64,000 bases of DNA. It comes from Spirodela intermedia (Eukaryota; Streptophyta; Magnoliopsida; Alismatales; Araceae). Where the stretch lies: the NCBI GenBank assembly GCA_902729315.2, contig LR746264.1, positions 870,501 to 934,500 on the forward strand, read 5' to 3'. Positions 24,797-37,243 of the stretch are shown one piece after another. Position 1 is the stretch's first letter, and each line of letters begins with the position of its first letter. The position numbers and the translations under genes were made by a program. The notes beneath the pieces were generated by a model, which saw only the letters and a program-made list of their open reading frames with translations, was not told the origin of the DNA and did not search any database.

Positions 24797-26160
24797 TGTT
24801 CATGCAATTTTTTTTATCTGCCATCAACGTAGTATTTTATTTATTGGATATTCTTTTAATTAATTGATGTATTTATTTTATGTTAAAATTGTTCATAACC
24901 AAGGTTGACCAATGGAATCAGGATTTAGAGGTTTTCTTTTGCATAGCTCTTTAATTTACTAGTATTGTGAAATTGGCCCCTTTGTTATTATTGTGGTCAA
25001 TTCAAGCACTAATGAAAGAAATCGAATATTATAGATATTTATTTAATTAAAAAAATAGAGCTAATAATGGTTAAATACCCCTTGTTATAACACAAATAAT
25101 AACCTTTTTGTGTCAATCCTTATTTTCATATCATTGAAATAATTAAGGGTCTAGTTGTCCATCTTAGTTTGACCTTCAATAATATCTTAGTTTAATTTGT
25201 GGATAATGTAAAATTATGGTTTGCCCCTCTTGGGATTCACAAATAAAGGATATTTATTGTTATGCCACTGGTATTTAGTGGAAGGTATTAGAGAAAATAT
25301 TAATTCAGCTGATGCATGAGAGGAGATATTTTCAAAGTGACGCAATAAATCAAGTACCATTATCATTGATTTTATATTATAATAATCTATCAAGATAAAT
25401 CGGTTAAACTTTGGTTAATAGAGGCTAATAAATAGTTCTCTTTGGACGACTAAAAACAAGGTAAAAATGGAACTTGAATTAAATGGATATTCTAGACCTC
25501 TTCATATGGTTTTAAATCAGACGACTCACATTTTTCTCTCATCGATATTCTTATTTTCTTGAATATTTGGTCTCATAATCCCATATTCATGTCATTACGG
25601 AATATTCTGCTTCGAAAAATTACTGATTATTTTAAATTATATATTTAATTAAGGATCTTTCTACTTTTAGAATGAGAAAAAAATGGGATTTATTATCATT
25701 TAAATAGGATTTAAATAGGATTTATTATTCCTGTTAACTAGGAATAATATCTTGTCAAGGAGAGTGTATTAAAATATAATATTTAATGGGGAAGCTTCGT
25801 GGTTAGGGGATGCAGAACTTATCGTTTCATATAAACCTGCATGCTAGTACCGTACGCATAAAGTCAACCCCGGGGGGTCAACCCTATTAACTCCAGACTG
25901 ACACGTATGTCTACATAGCTGCAGCATGCTCAAGACGCTCGAAAAGTACCAGAAATGCAGCTACCCTGTTCCAGACGCCATCGTTCCGTCCAAGGAGACC
26001 CAGGTGAGAAGAACGCTCTCTCTCTCTCTCTAGCTTTTGACGATGAGTCGGCAAGTTTTTAAAAGAGCATCTGCTGTTTTTTTCGACTCGACCAGAGCAG
26101 TTACCAGGAGTACCTGAAGCTCAAAGGAAGAGTGGAGGCTCTGCAACGTTCCCACAGGTA

Positions 26161-26207
<47 letters not shown>

Positions 26208-27253
26208 GGTTTCTTCAACGTAGTAAGAATCTACTCTACGGGGTACCACAGGAACCTTCTGGGGGAGGACCTTGGTTCTTTGAACACGAGGGAGCTGGAG
26301 CAGCTGGAGAACCAGCTGGACGCTTCTCTGAAGCACGTCAGGTCAACTAAGGTAGCCTCTTTCTCACCGACCGACAGAAACCTCTCCAGTCATTCTCATC
26401 ATCGAAGAAAGATTCCGTCTTGAGAAGAAGAAGAAGATTAATTAGCTCCTGCAGATGCCATCTCTGCGCTCTTTCTCTTATATTTCCTCTTCTTTTTCCA
26501 ATCATTTTATCTAAACGATGTGATCTGTTCTTGCTTCTACGAATCTCACGGCAGACTCAACTGATGCTGGACCAACTCTGCGATCTCAGGAGGAAGGTGA
26601 GATGACGTTTAGGGGTTTAAGCCCCGCTCCTCCTTCGAAATTGCTGGAGAACTCCTACTGATTAGACGTTTTTCTGACGTGGGTCCGTCTCATCCTCCTG
26701 CAGGAACAGATGCTGCAGGAGTCAAACCGCATCCTGAGGCAGAAGGTGACCGACCTCAACTCCGTACCGGCGTTGACATCACCCACCAGCGGAGACCATC
26801 TCACCTCGTCCCTTGTCGGCTTCTCTTCTCCTCGCAGTTGCAGGAGGTGGGCCCGGAGAATCCCCTGCAGCTTTCCTGGGGCAACAACGGCGGCGGCGGC
26901 GGCGGCGGCCCGAGCACCACCCCCTACGGCCGCCAACCCGTCCCCCCGACGGAGGGTCTCCTCCAGCCCCTCGGATTCGACGGCCCGCTCCAGATCGGCT
27001 GGTACGGCTCTAATTCTCTTCTTCTTCTTCTCTTCTCCTCGTTCTCTTTCTTCGATCTGCTTCTTCTTCTTCTTCTTCTTCTTCTCGTTCTTCTCCTTGT
27101 TCTTTTTCTTCGATCTGCTTCTTCTTCTTCTTCTTCTTCTTCTATTTCCTCCCGCCATTCCGCAGGTATCCAGTGGCGAACGTTGACCAACTGAACCCCG
27201 GCGAGCTGTCGCAGAACGTCAACGGAGGATTCGTCGGGGGCTGGATGGGATGA
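23546..27253 (+). CDS. SEPALLATA-like (E-class, AGL2 subfamily) MIKC MADS-box transcription factor
   Basis: Floral organ identity factor that bridges A, B, C and D class proteins in MADS tetramers binding CArG boxes. Eight exons of canonical MIKC layout join in phase: 23546-23727, 25925-26003, 26096-26157, 26252-26351, 26555-26596, 26704-26745, 26838-27001 and 27166-27253, giving 252 residues. MADS domain 1-60 starts [20 protein letters not shown]; the I region has [14 protein letters not shown]; the K domain has [17 protein letters not shown] and [20 protein letters not shown]. The C-terminus is Gly-rich, then [15 protein letters not shown], and ends GGWMG. Sequence and position beside a DL-type gene favour the LOFSEP (rice MADS1/5) branch over SEP3, but that needs a tree. 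Intron 1 is 2.2 kb, a common place for regulatory elements in this family. The leader is GA-rich. Confidence 0.95.
24721..24793. repeat. (GA)n microsatellite in MADS-box intron 1
   Basis: GA run of about 73 bases preceded by GAGC repeats, purine on the sense strand, in the first intron. Confidence 0.95.
26163..26205. repeat. (CT)n microsatellite in MADS-box intron 3
   Basis: CT run starting a few bases after the exon 3 donor and occupying almost half of this 94-base intron. Confidence 0.95.
27017..27151 (+). repeat. Imperfect (CTT)n tract in MADS-box intron 7
   Basis: Pyrimidine-rich trinucleotide tract filling most of the 164-base intron, just before the last acceptor. Two similar blocks of TCTTC repeats joined by TTCGATCTGC suggest an internal duplication. 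Confidence 0.85.
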
Positions 27254-27805
27254 TGATCTCGGATCCTCCCCGCCGCCCCTGTAAATCTGGTTATGCGCTC
27301 GCTTCGTCCCACGTGTCCTGTGCCGCCGCCGTCGCCGCCGCCGTCGCCGCCGCCGCTGTGTGAACTATTTGTTAGAATAAAAGCATGGAGAGAGAGAGAG
27401 AGAGGGTGGGGTGGGGTGGGGTCTGAATAAAGACGTTTTCTTTGAACTTCTGAGGACTGGGTGGGGGATGTTATTGTTTGAAACGACAGTCACAGTGTTG
27501 ATTTGAGCAGCTCGTTGCTTGTGGGTCTCTCTCTCTCTCTCTATCTCTCTAAATGTAACTATTTTCCCGTTCGTATCCTCATGAAAGCCAGTCATTATGA
27601 GTGGGCAATTGATTTCAGAGAAGAACCATGCGCTGATGAAACCCGTCAACTATTTCTATTAGGATCATCAACCCATCAAATATGCCAACCCAAATATTAG
27701 GATCACAGTGGACCAGAGCGGAGATTACAGTGCCCACAATAAGGCTCTCTCTCTCTTTCTATCTCTGTCTCTCTCTATCTCTCTTTCTATCTCTCTGTCT
27801 CTGTC

Positions 27806-27861
<56 letters not shown>

Positions 27862-28034
27862 GCTGAGGGGGAGGGGGTTCACATGGTCTGCGATGATATC
27901 AATTGTCACACCCAATGCAATGCGTCCACATGACCTGTTAGGCCCTTGTTTTTGAGGGGCTTGAAGCACAGATTGGTTGAATGGACGATCTGTGGAATGA
28001 ATTTCTACAGGGCGAGGAGGCCCACCATCTTCCT
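27254..28034. other. Spacer between convergent MADS-box and RCC1 genes, with microsatellite
   Basis: 3' flanks of both genes. Contains a GCC/GTC-rich patch (27320-27358), a GA run, a GGGGT repeat near 27406-27422 and a CT/TCTG mixed microsatellite at about 27744-27860. No coding signal. Confidence 0.6.
27744..27860. repeat. Compound (CT)n/(TCTG)n microsatellite
   Basis: CT-rich run with TAT and TGT interruptions, a core of consecutive GTCT units near 27805-27830, then a pure CT run. Confidence 0.9.
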
Positions 28035-28427
28035 TCAAGTCATCTCATCATCTTCCTCGATCCCCTCACGAGCACCGGCAGCAAGGAAGTGCTCCCTGCA
28101 GAGGCCATAAACAACAGAAACCCCAATCAGCACAGGGCGACAGAGAGAGAGAGAGAGTATAAACATCGCGAGATAATCTCAGAAAGCCCCTGCCTACCTC
28201 AATTTCTCACAGAGGCGAACCAGTGCATCGGAGCCCGTTCTGTAAGCGACGTCCTCAATCTGCAGAGAATTGCACACGTTCGCACACTCTGCAAGCCTGA
28301 ATTCACACAGGTCCTTCAACGAGAAGGCATCTGTCAAGACAGCAGAGTGGCCTCCCCCAGCCGCCACCCTCCTCACATCTCCTACACACCTTCAAAAGAA
28401 CAAGAACAAGACCAAGAACTACAAATC

Positions 28428-28458
<31 letters not shown>

Positions 28459-31400
28459 AAGAACTACACATCAAATCATGGGTTTGGGGCTTAGAAGGCG
28501 ACCTACCAGTCGATGGGCGAGGGGTTCCAGGCATAGGTGGACTTCCCATTCGCCGCCTGGCCATAAGAATTGTAGCCCCACCCGTAGACCCTCCCATCCT
28601 TGGTGGACACGAGCGTGTGGGAATGCCCACAAGCGGCGATCTCCACGCCCGATGGGATGACCAAGGCCGGGATGTTGTGGAGCAGAGTGGCGGCAGATTC
28701 ATTGGGGCTGCATGAGAAGAACCCGTTCTGAGGGCCCAGACCCAATTGCCCAGCTTGCCCGCCGCCCCACGCGTAGAGCGCTCCCTTCGAAGTCACAGCG
28801 CACGAGTGCACGCCACCACAGGAGATGTCCTTGGCGATGATCCCTTCGAGAGCCACTACTCTTCTGGGAAGGAGCTCCTTATCTGCAAACTGGAGGGAGC
28901 AGTGGCCAAGCTGACCCATACTCCCTAACCCCCAGGTGTACCTGGTAAGCAGGAAGAAGATTGAAATCAAAGAAGCCCGCCCTCAAAGGAGTAAGCTGCC
29001 ACAAAAGGTAATTTAAAAGAAAAATAAACAAAAATTTCTTCCACTCTAGCAAGAAAAATAACCAAAAAAAAAAAAAAAAAAAAAAACTAGCACTCCCCTC
29101 ACTGGTCTACACCTCATGGCAGCTAGATGCAGATCGTCTTAGGGTGACAAAATTACCCAAATAAGTCACCAGTTTCATGCGGAAATCCATCATCTACAAG
29201 CAAGATTTTGCAACTCCAGATATTTTTAGTATCCTCGTAAATCACTTACACCTCGCCAATTTCCGATATGGCTGCAGTGTGGAACTCCCCACACGAAACT
29301 CGGATTATCTTCACGAGCTCAGGGGCTTCATCAAGAAACCTAGCATAGGCATTTAAAACGCGAGGCTTCTGCAGTCCTTCACAAGAAAAACCTCTCCCAA
29401 GCTGACCATACTCATTGTAGCCTGATGTATCACCAAGTAATACGATTCTAATTAATATGCAATTCAATGATATACTATAATCTGTAAGATACTCCTTTTC
29501 AGAGAGTGTAGGAAACAAGAAAAGAAAAAAAAGAGCATATGGGCATTGAGAAAAGGGATAAATTAGCAGCAGCTGATAATATCCGAGAAAGAATTACACA
29601 CTCAAAATCAATTGAGGTGGAGAACAAATTAGGCAAAACTTACCCCATGCTTGCAGCAATCCGCCCTCAGATAGTGCCACCACGTGAGCATTTCCGCACG
29701 AAACTTGGCGGACATTCTGCCATGTTTCGACAGAACAAGAGAAAGATGACAACAAGATCGAGTTTCATAGAGAACAAAACACGAGACTGGAATCGGATAT
29801 AGTGCATTGATTGATTTATAGATGGCTCCGGCCTTATCCACATGTTGAACCCAGATAATTTTTTTATTTAATTTTTAATTTCTGTCATTCCATGGAATTC
29901 GACATCTTCAAGGGGATAATTTAATTCATGACACTGAGGAGAAGAACAGAGTATCGATCACAAATGAAAGATGAGTAGCTTTTGTAACTAGGTCTAACAA
30001 GATCCGATTCTTAGAACCGCATTCATCGTTATTTAGGTTAAAGAGGAAAAATAAGAACAGGGGGGCGTGGAGTCAGTCTCCCCACGCTGATACTAGAATA
30101 TTTGGCCAACTTGCATAGGTTCTCACCACATACTCTGAGATCAACTTGCCACCGGTTCCTCGCCACAATCTCTCCCCATTGGGACAGAGAGAAGAACCTA
30201 AAACCTCCTGCTGCGGCCTCCATCTTCAAGCAGTTGCCTTATCCCCATTACCTCATCTTACGGTCACCACCTCCCTCTCCTGTACTCACCACTCTGAAAA
30301 TTAATTTCTTAGAAAGTTAGGGGTCCTAACTAGGAGATGCCGTCTTGTCAAAGGAGTCTCTCCAAATATATTTTTTACGTCTAATGGTTACATCCTGGAA
30401 TTTGTAGCAGAAACTAAAAGAAATGTCATCAGGGAATGGTCACTTCTCAGCCTCAAGGCTGACAAAAGGTGGCTTAAAATATTAAGTTAAAAATCAAAGG
30501 AGGTTTGCATCACCACCGAATTCGGTCGATTTTATACACATTCCAGACTCGGACACCATCTACATCTTCAGAATTTCAAGTCAGTTCTACTCACTTCTCC
30601 CCAAAATTGTGAAGGGAGATGTATGCAAGAAAGAACTCCAGTCTCTATTATCTTCTAAAAAATTAAAGACCCATGGAGATGTAGCTCCTCCATGCGGTAT
30701 ATTACATTAAAATTAGAAGATAAAAACGTCACTAACCCCTAAATTTCATAAATCTCATGGACATTATGATATCACAAAGGCAGGAAAAAAATCTTGTACA
30801 ATGGGAAATCAGAACACCAGAAGGGTATTGAGACAGTACCCCTAAAGACGTGTTCGACATAAGACAATAGTCTAGAAGCTTCTGTAGTAAACACTGGGAT
30901 AGGAATATACTGAACAATATAAATACCCTCCTCTGTGAATAAGAGGGGGTATTGTGGTAGAAGGTCACGAGAGGAAAGGGAGAATGAGGAATTCTCTCGA
31001 ACTAATTCTCGTCTCATCACTGTTTTCTCTGTTTTCTTTGAATACATTGTTCGTTTTTTCTTCTTTGTCTGAGAGGAGAGAAGGTGATTGTATCAGGTAT
31101 AAAGTTATAACATGCCCAGCGCAAACAATCTAACACGCAACGTTTTTTCTCACACGCTGATTGGCTTTAAGAATAATTAGAACACATTTGAAGTTTCAAC
31201 TTGTAAAGGTTATCTCGTAGACAAGTAAATAAGCAACATATAATCATAAAGAAACATAAACCACATACCATACTGGGAGAGAAAGCTCCCCAAAATAGGC
31301 GTGGACAATTTGAACCCTAAAAAAAAAAGGAAGCAAGGACTTTCCATAAATCATTACAGGGGACAGAAATGAGATAAGAATAAACCTGTAAGATATGAAG

Positions 31401-32593
31401 ATAACATTGACCTGGTTTTGCCCCCAGATCCAGAGCCTACTGGTAGATTTGTTACCATCTTTTTCGCGAGATTCTGCAATCGCAGCTGTGCAATGTGCAC
31501 CACAAGATACAGATTTGACAAACTCATTTTGCAGTGATTTAACCTTTTTGGGGTGTTTCCTGTTTTCCTCAGTGCCATCACCAAGCTGACCAAAATCATT
31601 TGCACCTGTGGAAATGAATAAAAGGCTGTTAAATTTATCCGTCTTGCACTAACATTCAAGAAAAAAAGTTTAAGAGAATATGAAGAAATCTCTGTCTTGA
31701 AAGTTTAAGAGAATATAGCACGACACAGGCCTATAACGCAGGGAAGGCTTCATAAATAAATCTTTTTTATATGCTCCAGAAATAAGAAACGAAGCCACTT
31801 GAAAGAAGCTGGCATGGATCAATAATCCTAAAAAATGATATTGGTTAAAATGAAAACGGGAATGATTTTGGTTCTCTCGAAAATGACAGAACCCTAGAAA
31901 TAAGGTTTTGTTTGAGACCATAAGAACAATAGCTTCAATATTTCCTGATGAAAATATTAATACTTGATTTACGCAGACTTAAAAGATGGCTTTCTAACAT
32001 CAGCAGCCCACAAAGTACCAGAAGATTAAGAAAAAATCAACTAAAACTAAATGAAAAAGAAAGGTGTATTGGACCAAAAGGAGGAGACTCTTGAATGTAA
32101 AGGGATTAGTACAGAACAACAGTAGAAAGGGACACCCATAGAGTCTAACCCCCCCCCTTCCTCTCACTTCCACCATCCACCAGCAGATGAGAGGAATCGG
32201 GGAAGCCACTTCTTGGCAATTAAATCCACAATTAATTCTCCTATCAGTTGAATAATTAACATTCGGGCATTTCTTGATATAATCTTCTTCAAGAAAAGAA
32301 ATATCCAAAATCAAAAGAAGCACAGAAAAGAACAAACCCCATGTGAACAGCGTGCCATCTGATGCTACGGCAGCAGTATGCTCGCGGCCACAGGCAATAT
32401 CCAGCCACCGCAGCTTCTCCCCTCGAGGGCACTTGAAGAGCTCCCGGGAGAGTCGTTTGGGGATCCTCAGACGTCCTTCGTTGCACTCCCTGGCAGTCTG
32501 TCCCCGCTGGTTATAACCCCAGATATAGATCGCGCTCATTGTTGGGAAGGCAACTGCTTCCTGAGCGTCACCCAGAATCTGATTGATACCCAT
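28035..32593 (-). CDS. RCC1-repeat (UVR8-like) family protein
   Basis: Seven-bladed beta-propeller type protein made of RCC1 repeats. Eight coding exons on the minus strand join in phase: 32593-32338, 31605-31412, 31316-31269, 29716-29644, 29421-29250, 28941-28507, 28389-28198 and 28095-28035, giving 476 residues. It begins MGINQILGDAQE, then repeats such as YIWGYNQRGQT, DIACGREHTAA, VSCGNAHVVALSEGG, NEYGQLGRGFSCEG, RVSCGEFHTAAIS and YGWGYNSYGQAANGKS. The end has GGGHSAVLTDAFSLKDLCEF and SDALVRLCEKL, then an acidic tail. This order matches the Arabidopsis At3g26100-type RCC1 proteins as I remember them, not UVR8 itself. Their role is not well defined. A noncoding 5' exon probably lies near 32750-33050, since an acceptor precedes the ATG at 32613. 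The exon 5 donor is the GTAAGT two bases beyond a first GT; only that one keeps the frame. Confidence 0.92.
29065..29087. repeat. Poly(A) run in RCC1 intron
   Basis: Over 20 consecutive A residues on the plus strand (T in the gene's sense strand). It may be simple slippage or the tail of an old retroinsertion; no flanking duplication was found by eye. Confidence 0.7.
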
Positions 32594-33264
32594 GTTCACA
32601 AGAAATTGATGCCTGCACATATAAAACAGAAAGACAATGATCCAACGAAAAACAATCTCATATCGAACAATAATCATACGATCCAACTGATACACGCCTG
32701 TGTCAGTCAAGATCGTGATGACCGAAGAAGAAATCGGAATACATGAGACTGTCTCACAAATTACACGCTTCCGATTCTGGAAATGACACAGAGAAATCAG
32801 TAAACGCGGGCAATAATTGAACACCGGCCCCTTGTTCATCTGAGAAAAGGAGCAGGGGGGAGACGACGATTGGGGAGGAATCCACGCACAGACCAGGGTC
32901 TGGGCGGCGGCACGAGCAGGAGAGAATCGAAACCACGAAACCCACCTTCCGCCACCGAAGTCTTGAAACGCACCTCGATCCTGAGGGGAGACTAAGGGGG
33001 TCTCCTGCTTTCTTCAACCCCCCCGGGATCAAGGTGGGTCAGCGGCGGCGAAGGCGACCACGTGGAGCTCCGGCAACACGGCGGCGATCACTCCCTCACC
33101 GGCGTAGAAATCAAATGTATTTAAATTATTGTCAATTTTATTTTAAAATGCATGTATTAATAAAAAATGTGAATTTTAAGGATAATAAACGCATTAGAGA
33201 AGCTTGGTCAGGATGTCAAATCGCTTTTGAGCCGTGTGCCTTTCAAATAAGTACTGAGATGTTC

Positions 33265-33470
33265 GGCCCAACGGGCCTATTATATCCATTAGAGAAGCTA
33301 GGTTTTGAGCCTCATCAAAGAAACTTTGGGCCGGCCCACATCTGGCTCGAAGTAAGTGACCCAACCCATGTAAATATTTTTAATTATTAAATTACTTAAT
33401 ATATTTGTTATGTCTGTGGGCTCAGGCCCTCGGATAGAAGGCTAGGTTTTGCCAGAACGGATCCGGCCCA
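33265..33470. promoter_or_regulatory. GGCCCA/TGGGCC motifs upstream of the RCC1 gene
   Basis: GGCCCA at 33265, TGGGCC at 33328 overlapping GGCCCA at 33332, and GGCCCA at 33465. These resemble site II elements bound by TCP factors in promoters of widely expressed plant genes. They lie 200-450 bases upstream of the likely 5' exon of the minus-strand RCC1 gene. Confidence 0.35.
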
Positions 33471-33480
33471 TTTAAATCTT

Positions 33481-33916
33481 GGGAGGGGGAGAGAGAGAGA
33501 GAGCGAGGCAGAGGGGGAAGAGAGAGAGGGAGAGGGAGAGAGAGAGGGGGAAGCGAGAGAGGGAGAGGGAGAGAGAGAGGGGGAAGCGAGAGAGGAGAGG
33601 GAGAGAGAGAGAGGGAGAGAGAGGGAGAGAAGAGAGACGAAACAGAGAGGGAGGGAGAGGGAGAGAGAGAGGGAGAGAGAGAGGGAGAGAGGGGAAGAGA
33701 GAGAGAGGAGAGAGGAGAGAGAGGGGAGAGAGAGAGGGAGAGGGAGGGAGAGAGAGAGAGAGAGAGAGGAGAGGAGGGGAGAGAGAGAGAGAGAGGGGGA
33801 AGAGAGAGAGAGAGAGGGGGGGGAGAGAGAGGGAGAGGGAGAGAGAGGGGGAAGAGAGAGAGGGAGGAAGAGAGAGAGAGAGAGGGAGGGAGAGAGAGGG
33901 GGAAGAGAGAGAGGGG

Positions 33917-33964
<48 letters not shown>
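33481..33964. repeat. Long purine tract (about 484 bp)
   Basis: Almost unbroken A/G sequence on the plus strand, with only a handful of C residues in the first 200 bases. It is a patchwork of GAGA, GGGAGA and GGGGAAG units, ending in a pure GA run. Long frames through it, all Ser/Leu/Pro or Arg/Glu, are artefacts. Confidence 0.95.
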
Positions 33965-34223
33965 CCACTGATTGTTCTTGAAAATAAATAAGAAACTTGA
34001 GTAAAATGCGAAGACCATCGGTTCTCATAATTCTAGAACATCTTACGTCTTCTCACGTTTCTTTCTTTGCATAAGCGACACTAAAGTTAAGAGAACAGTC
34101 GGAGGAGAGAGAGTGTGAGAGAGGAAGAGGGGCTCCTTCCTTCCCTGCTAGAGATCGAACCTGCACGGACATGGAGAGAACAAGGGTTTCAGAATCTGCA
34201 TGAGAGGGGAGAGAGAGAGAGTT

Positions 34224-34264
<41 letters not shown>

Positions 34265-34436
34265 GTCAATCTTCTTATGTTACTCTCACTAATCTCTACG
34301 ACAGTTTTTCTCCCAAGGCTCGCTACTTCTCCATAGACACTGTGAATAGTCTCCAGTAAATTCAGCGAGAAAATGGAGAGGAAATAATACCCAAGAATTC
34401 TCCATAATCTCCATGAAAGAATCCACGGCGGGCCTT
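33965..34436. other. Promoter region of the first small membrane protein gene
   Basis: Between the purine tract and the candidate TATA box. Contains a GA run at 34213-34261. A short frame at 34115-34336 is GA-driven and not credited. Confidence 0.5.
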
Positions 34437-34437
34437 C

Positions 34438-34446
34438 TATTTATAC
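34438..34446 (+). promoter_or_regulatory. Candidate TATA box, CTATTTATA
   Basis: CTATTTATA lies about 90 bases before the ATG at 34535. The same nine bases occur in the matching place before the related gene at 38103, which supports both. Confidence 0.5.
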
Positions 34447-34484
34447 TATACCGGGGAGAAGAAATCTCACCTCACCTTCGTGAA

Positions 34485-34486
<2 letters not shown>

Positions 34487-34534
<48 letters not shown>
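34487..34534 (+). repeat. (GA)n run abutting the start codon
   Basis: Pure GA repeat that runs directly into the ATG at 34535, so it would form most of the 5' leader. Confidence 0.95.
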
Positions 34535-34539
<5 letters not shown>

Positions 34540-34942
34540 GACGACGATATCGTCCCTAAAGGAGACGACGGAGGCGCTTCTCTCCGTGGGTAGCGGTGCC
34601 GCCGCTGGCGGTGGTGCGCTGGAGGCGGCGCCGCCGCGCGACCCGGACTGGCTCATCCCCTTTGGCTTCATCCTCGTCTCTTTCTTCGCCATCGCCTGCA
34701 TCATGGCCATCGTCATGTCCCGCTGGGGCAGCTGCAAGGAGAAGACCTACGCCTACTCGTACAGCGTCTCCATCTTCGAGCATGAGTGCCTTGTGGGAAG
34801 CCTCGCCGCGGTCCTCTTCATCGTCATCTCCCTGGCCAGCTTGTACTACTACTTCTGCTTCAGCGGCGGCTGCTTCGGCGGCGGGATGGCCGCGGCGGTG
34901 CCGCTGGCCGCCGGCAGGAGGTTGAAGACGGCGGCGAAGTAG
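34535..34942 (+). CDS. Unrecognised small two-membrane-segment protein, paralogue of 38103-38546
   Basis: 135 residues, intronless, GC-rich coding. An Ala/Gly-rich N-terminus is followed by DPDWLIPFGF (36-45), a first membrane segment about 40-62, a basic Cys-containing loop (RWGSCKEK, 63-70), a Tyr/Ser stretch, EHECL (82-86), a second membrane segment about 87-109 and YYYFCFSGGCF (104-114), then a small-residue tail ending in basic residues. The tandem relative 3.6 kb downstream keeps the same order and the same key residues, which is strong evidence of real coding. I do not recognise the family; an integral membrane microprotein is all that can be said. Another ATG (residue 2) follows at once. 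Confidence 0.75.
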
Positions 34943-36204
34943 AGCTCAGAGGCGGGAGGAACCAACGGTAGGGTTTTGAAGCCACGGAGGAATAAGGATA
35001 GTGGTGTTGTAGAGGACCCAGTCTGGGACTAATAATAAGGGAAGCAAGAAGCAAGTAGCTCCGAAGAATGATCGGAATTAAGGAGCTTACTTTGAAGCCA
35101 TGGCAATCGGGCTTTCATCCTATGCTCTCTCCTCCATGAATATATAGATCATGCTAAGCTATGTTGTAGTCAACCAATTTTGATATTTTAAAACCAAATA
35201 TTGATTATTATTCATTAACTAATGCAGCTGATGAGGGGAGATTTCTTCAGTAAAGATGTGTGCGCGCGTGTTTGTGTTGGCGTGTTGTAGTGGGATATTA
35301 ATGATGGAGTATATTTTTTGTGATTATGAGATGTATATGGAACATTATCATTCATTAATAACACTGCCAAATATGAATTGCATATGCTAACATGTGTTGG
35401 TCTGCCAGTTTTGTTGTAATATTGCTTGATAATCAGAAACATTGTGGATTATCATTTATGGTTAACATCATTGAAGCTGAATTTTTAAATAAATAATGGT
35501 ATTAAAAACTATATATAATACATTCAAGATCCATTTTGAAATGCATACATGACTCAATCTATCATCATATTTTTTACAATGAAGTGCTACGTAGAGTACA
35601 AAAAAATAGTAGTTTTATTTGCGCACTAGCTAGTGGGAGTCCTTAAAATGAGTCATCTACCTCATATGTTTGTTTATGGTTTACGAAATTTATCTTTTAT
35701 AGAATATTCATACATAATTTTTGGGCTCTACCATGCAAATAAATATACGTGATGAATAAATAACACATCCAAGACTGTGATAATATCATAAAAAAATAAA
35801 CCAATAATTGAAGCTAATCATCGACCAATGAAGTATTTGTTTAAAAAGCCTGTTGTATGATTTGGTCTTCAAAGTTTAATCTATGTCTAAATGGTCCATT
35901 GGATCATCATCCATACATGATAGTATAGAAATGTTTAAATAAAAAGTGGAAGTTACTAAGGTAGCTCATAAGTAGTATATCATGAATATTTCTCCAGCAA
36001 TTAGTGACCTACTTGTGGAATTGATCAATTTATGTAGATAGTATCAGAGGATGCACTGAAACTAAATATTGTTGGATAAATGTATTGTTAATTTATGAGA
36101 GAAAGGATCTTCAACAATCATGTCTTTTGAGCTTTATATAAACCTTCAAAAAATCTACCTAATTAGATGTGCTAACTACATATCTTATCTGATATTACTT
36201 ACAT

Positions 36205-36359
36205 GGATAACCTTATTAAGTTTAATTTAATAGCTAATGAAATGTTATAAATCATGGATTGCCTTATTAAGTCTAATTTAATAACCAATTGAATGTTTAT
36301 AAATCATGTATAACCTTATTAAGTATAATTTAATAGAGAATGGAATTGTTTATAAATCT
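36205..36359 (+). repeat. Tandem repeat, three copies of about 52 bp
   Basis: Copies at 36205-36255, 36256-36307 and 36308-36359. Each has CCTTATTAAG, then a TAATTTAATA core, and ends TTATAAATC. Copies differ at a few positions each, so the array is not recent. Confidence 0.85.
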
Positions 36360-36995
36360 CCCTTGAAATTACACTAAAATCATCGAAAGTATGTAACCTA
36401 GATAGATTTGGGTGTATAATTGATAGGCTTTATAACTCATTGGAATTGATCATTTGTTTCCGAAGCTTGAATTCCTGGGGCGTCTATAATTTTCAAATAA
36501 TTTATAACAAGAAATTTTCAAACATGCATAAAAACATTGAGTCGACATCCTTGTGTCATGGTGGGAAGAAACTATCTTCTGACATAACTTCACCATTTTC
36601 CAACCAGGAGTAACCTCTCCCAATCCTTGAAAATATAAGAATCTTTCACTCCATGAAGGGGTCGTCGAGGGGAGAGGGAGAAACAACTAGGGCAGGAGAG
36701 TAAGATGGAAGAGTCTCTCCAGTGCAAGGGTGGGCAGGTAGCTGGAGTTCAGACTTTCGAGTGGGAGCCATCCTACCCTATGCTGAACCAAGAGCCTAGG
36801 GGATCGAACAAACTTTCATCTTCAAGTTTGAGAGAAATGGAGCCAATTATAATCCAATTAACTTAGCCATTGGCACTCCAAGTCGAGATCTACTCTACCC
36901 TCTAGCAGCCCTGAGCCGAACCAAGCTTATGGCTCAACTATCTCGTTGTCATATTGAAGGAGGTTATAGAAGATAATAAAACCATGACCATGATC

Positions 36996-37034
<39 letters not shown>

Positions 37035-37243
37035 CCTCTCCCTCTCTCCCTCTCTCCTTAATATGATAGACGAACATGAAGAAATAGGCCATAACTATTG
37101 TATACTTAAAATCATTTATGGGACCCAGATCCATATAATTCAAAGAAATTATTTCTATGATTAAAACATTTTGGAGTCATATTTAACAAATTGTTTCCAT
37201 CGTTTAACATATTTATATCGGCTCCTATCCTCGTCGTCCCAAA

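Noticed and set aside
27320-27358. GCC/GTC-rich stretch after the MADS-box stop as coding sequence
   Set aside because: It follows a clean TGA and reads as a simple repeat in the 3' UTR.
28427-28462. AAG/CTT run as part of an RCC1 exon
   Set aside because: It lies in an intron; flanking exons join in phase without it.
29251-29252. First GT after RCC1 exon 5 as donor
   Set aside because: It breaks the frame of the next exon; the GTAAGT two bases on fits both consensus and phase.
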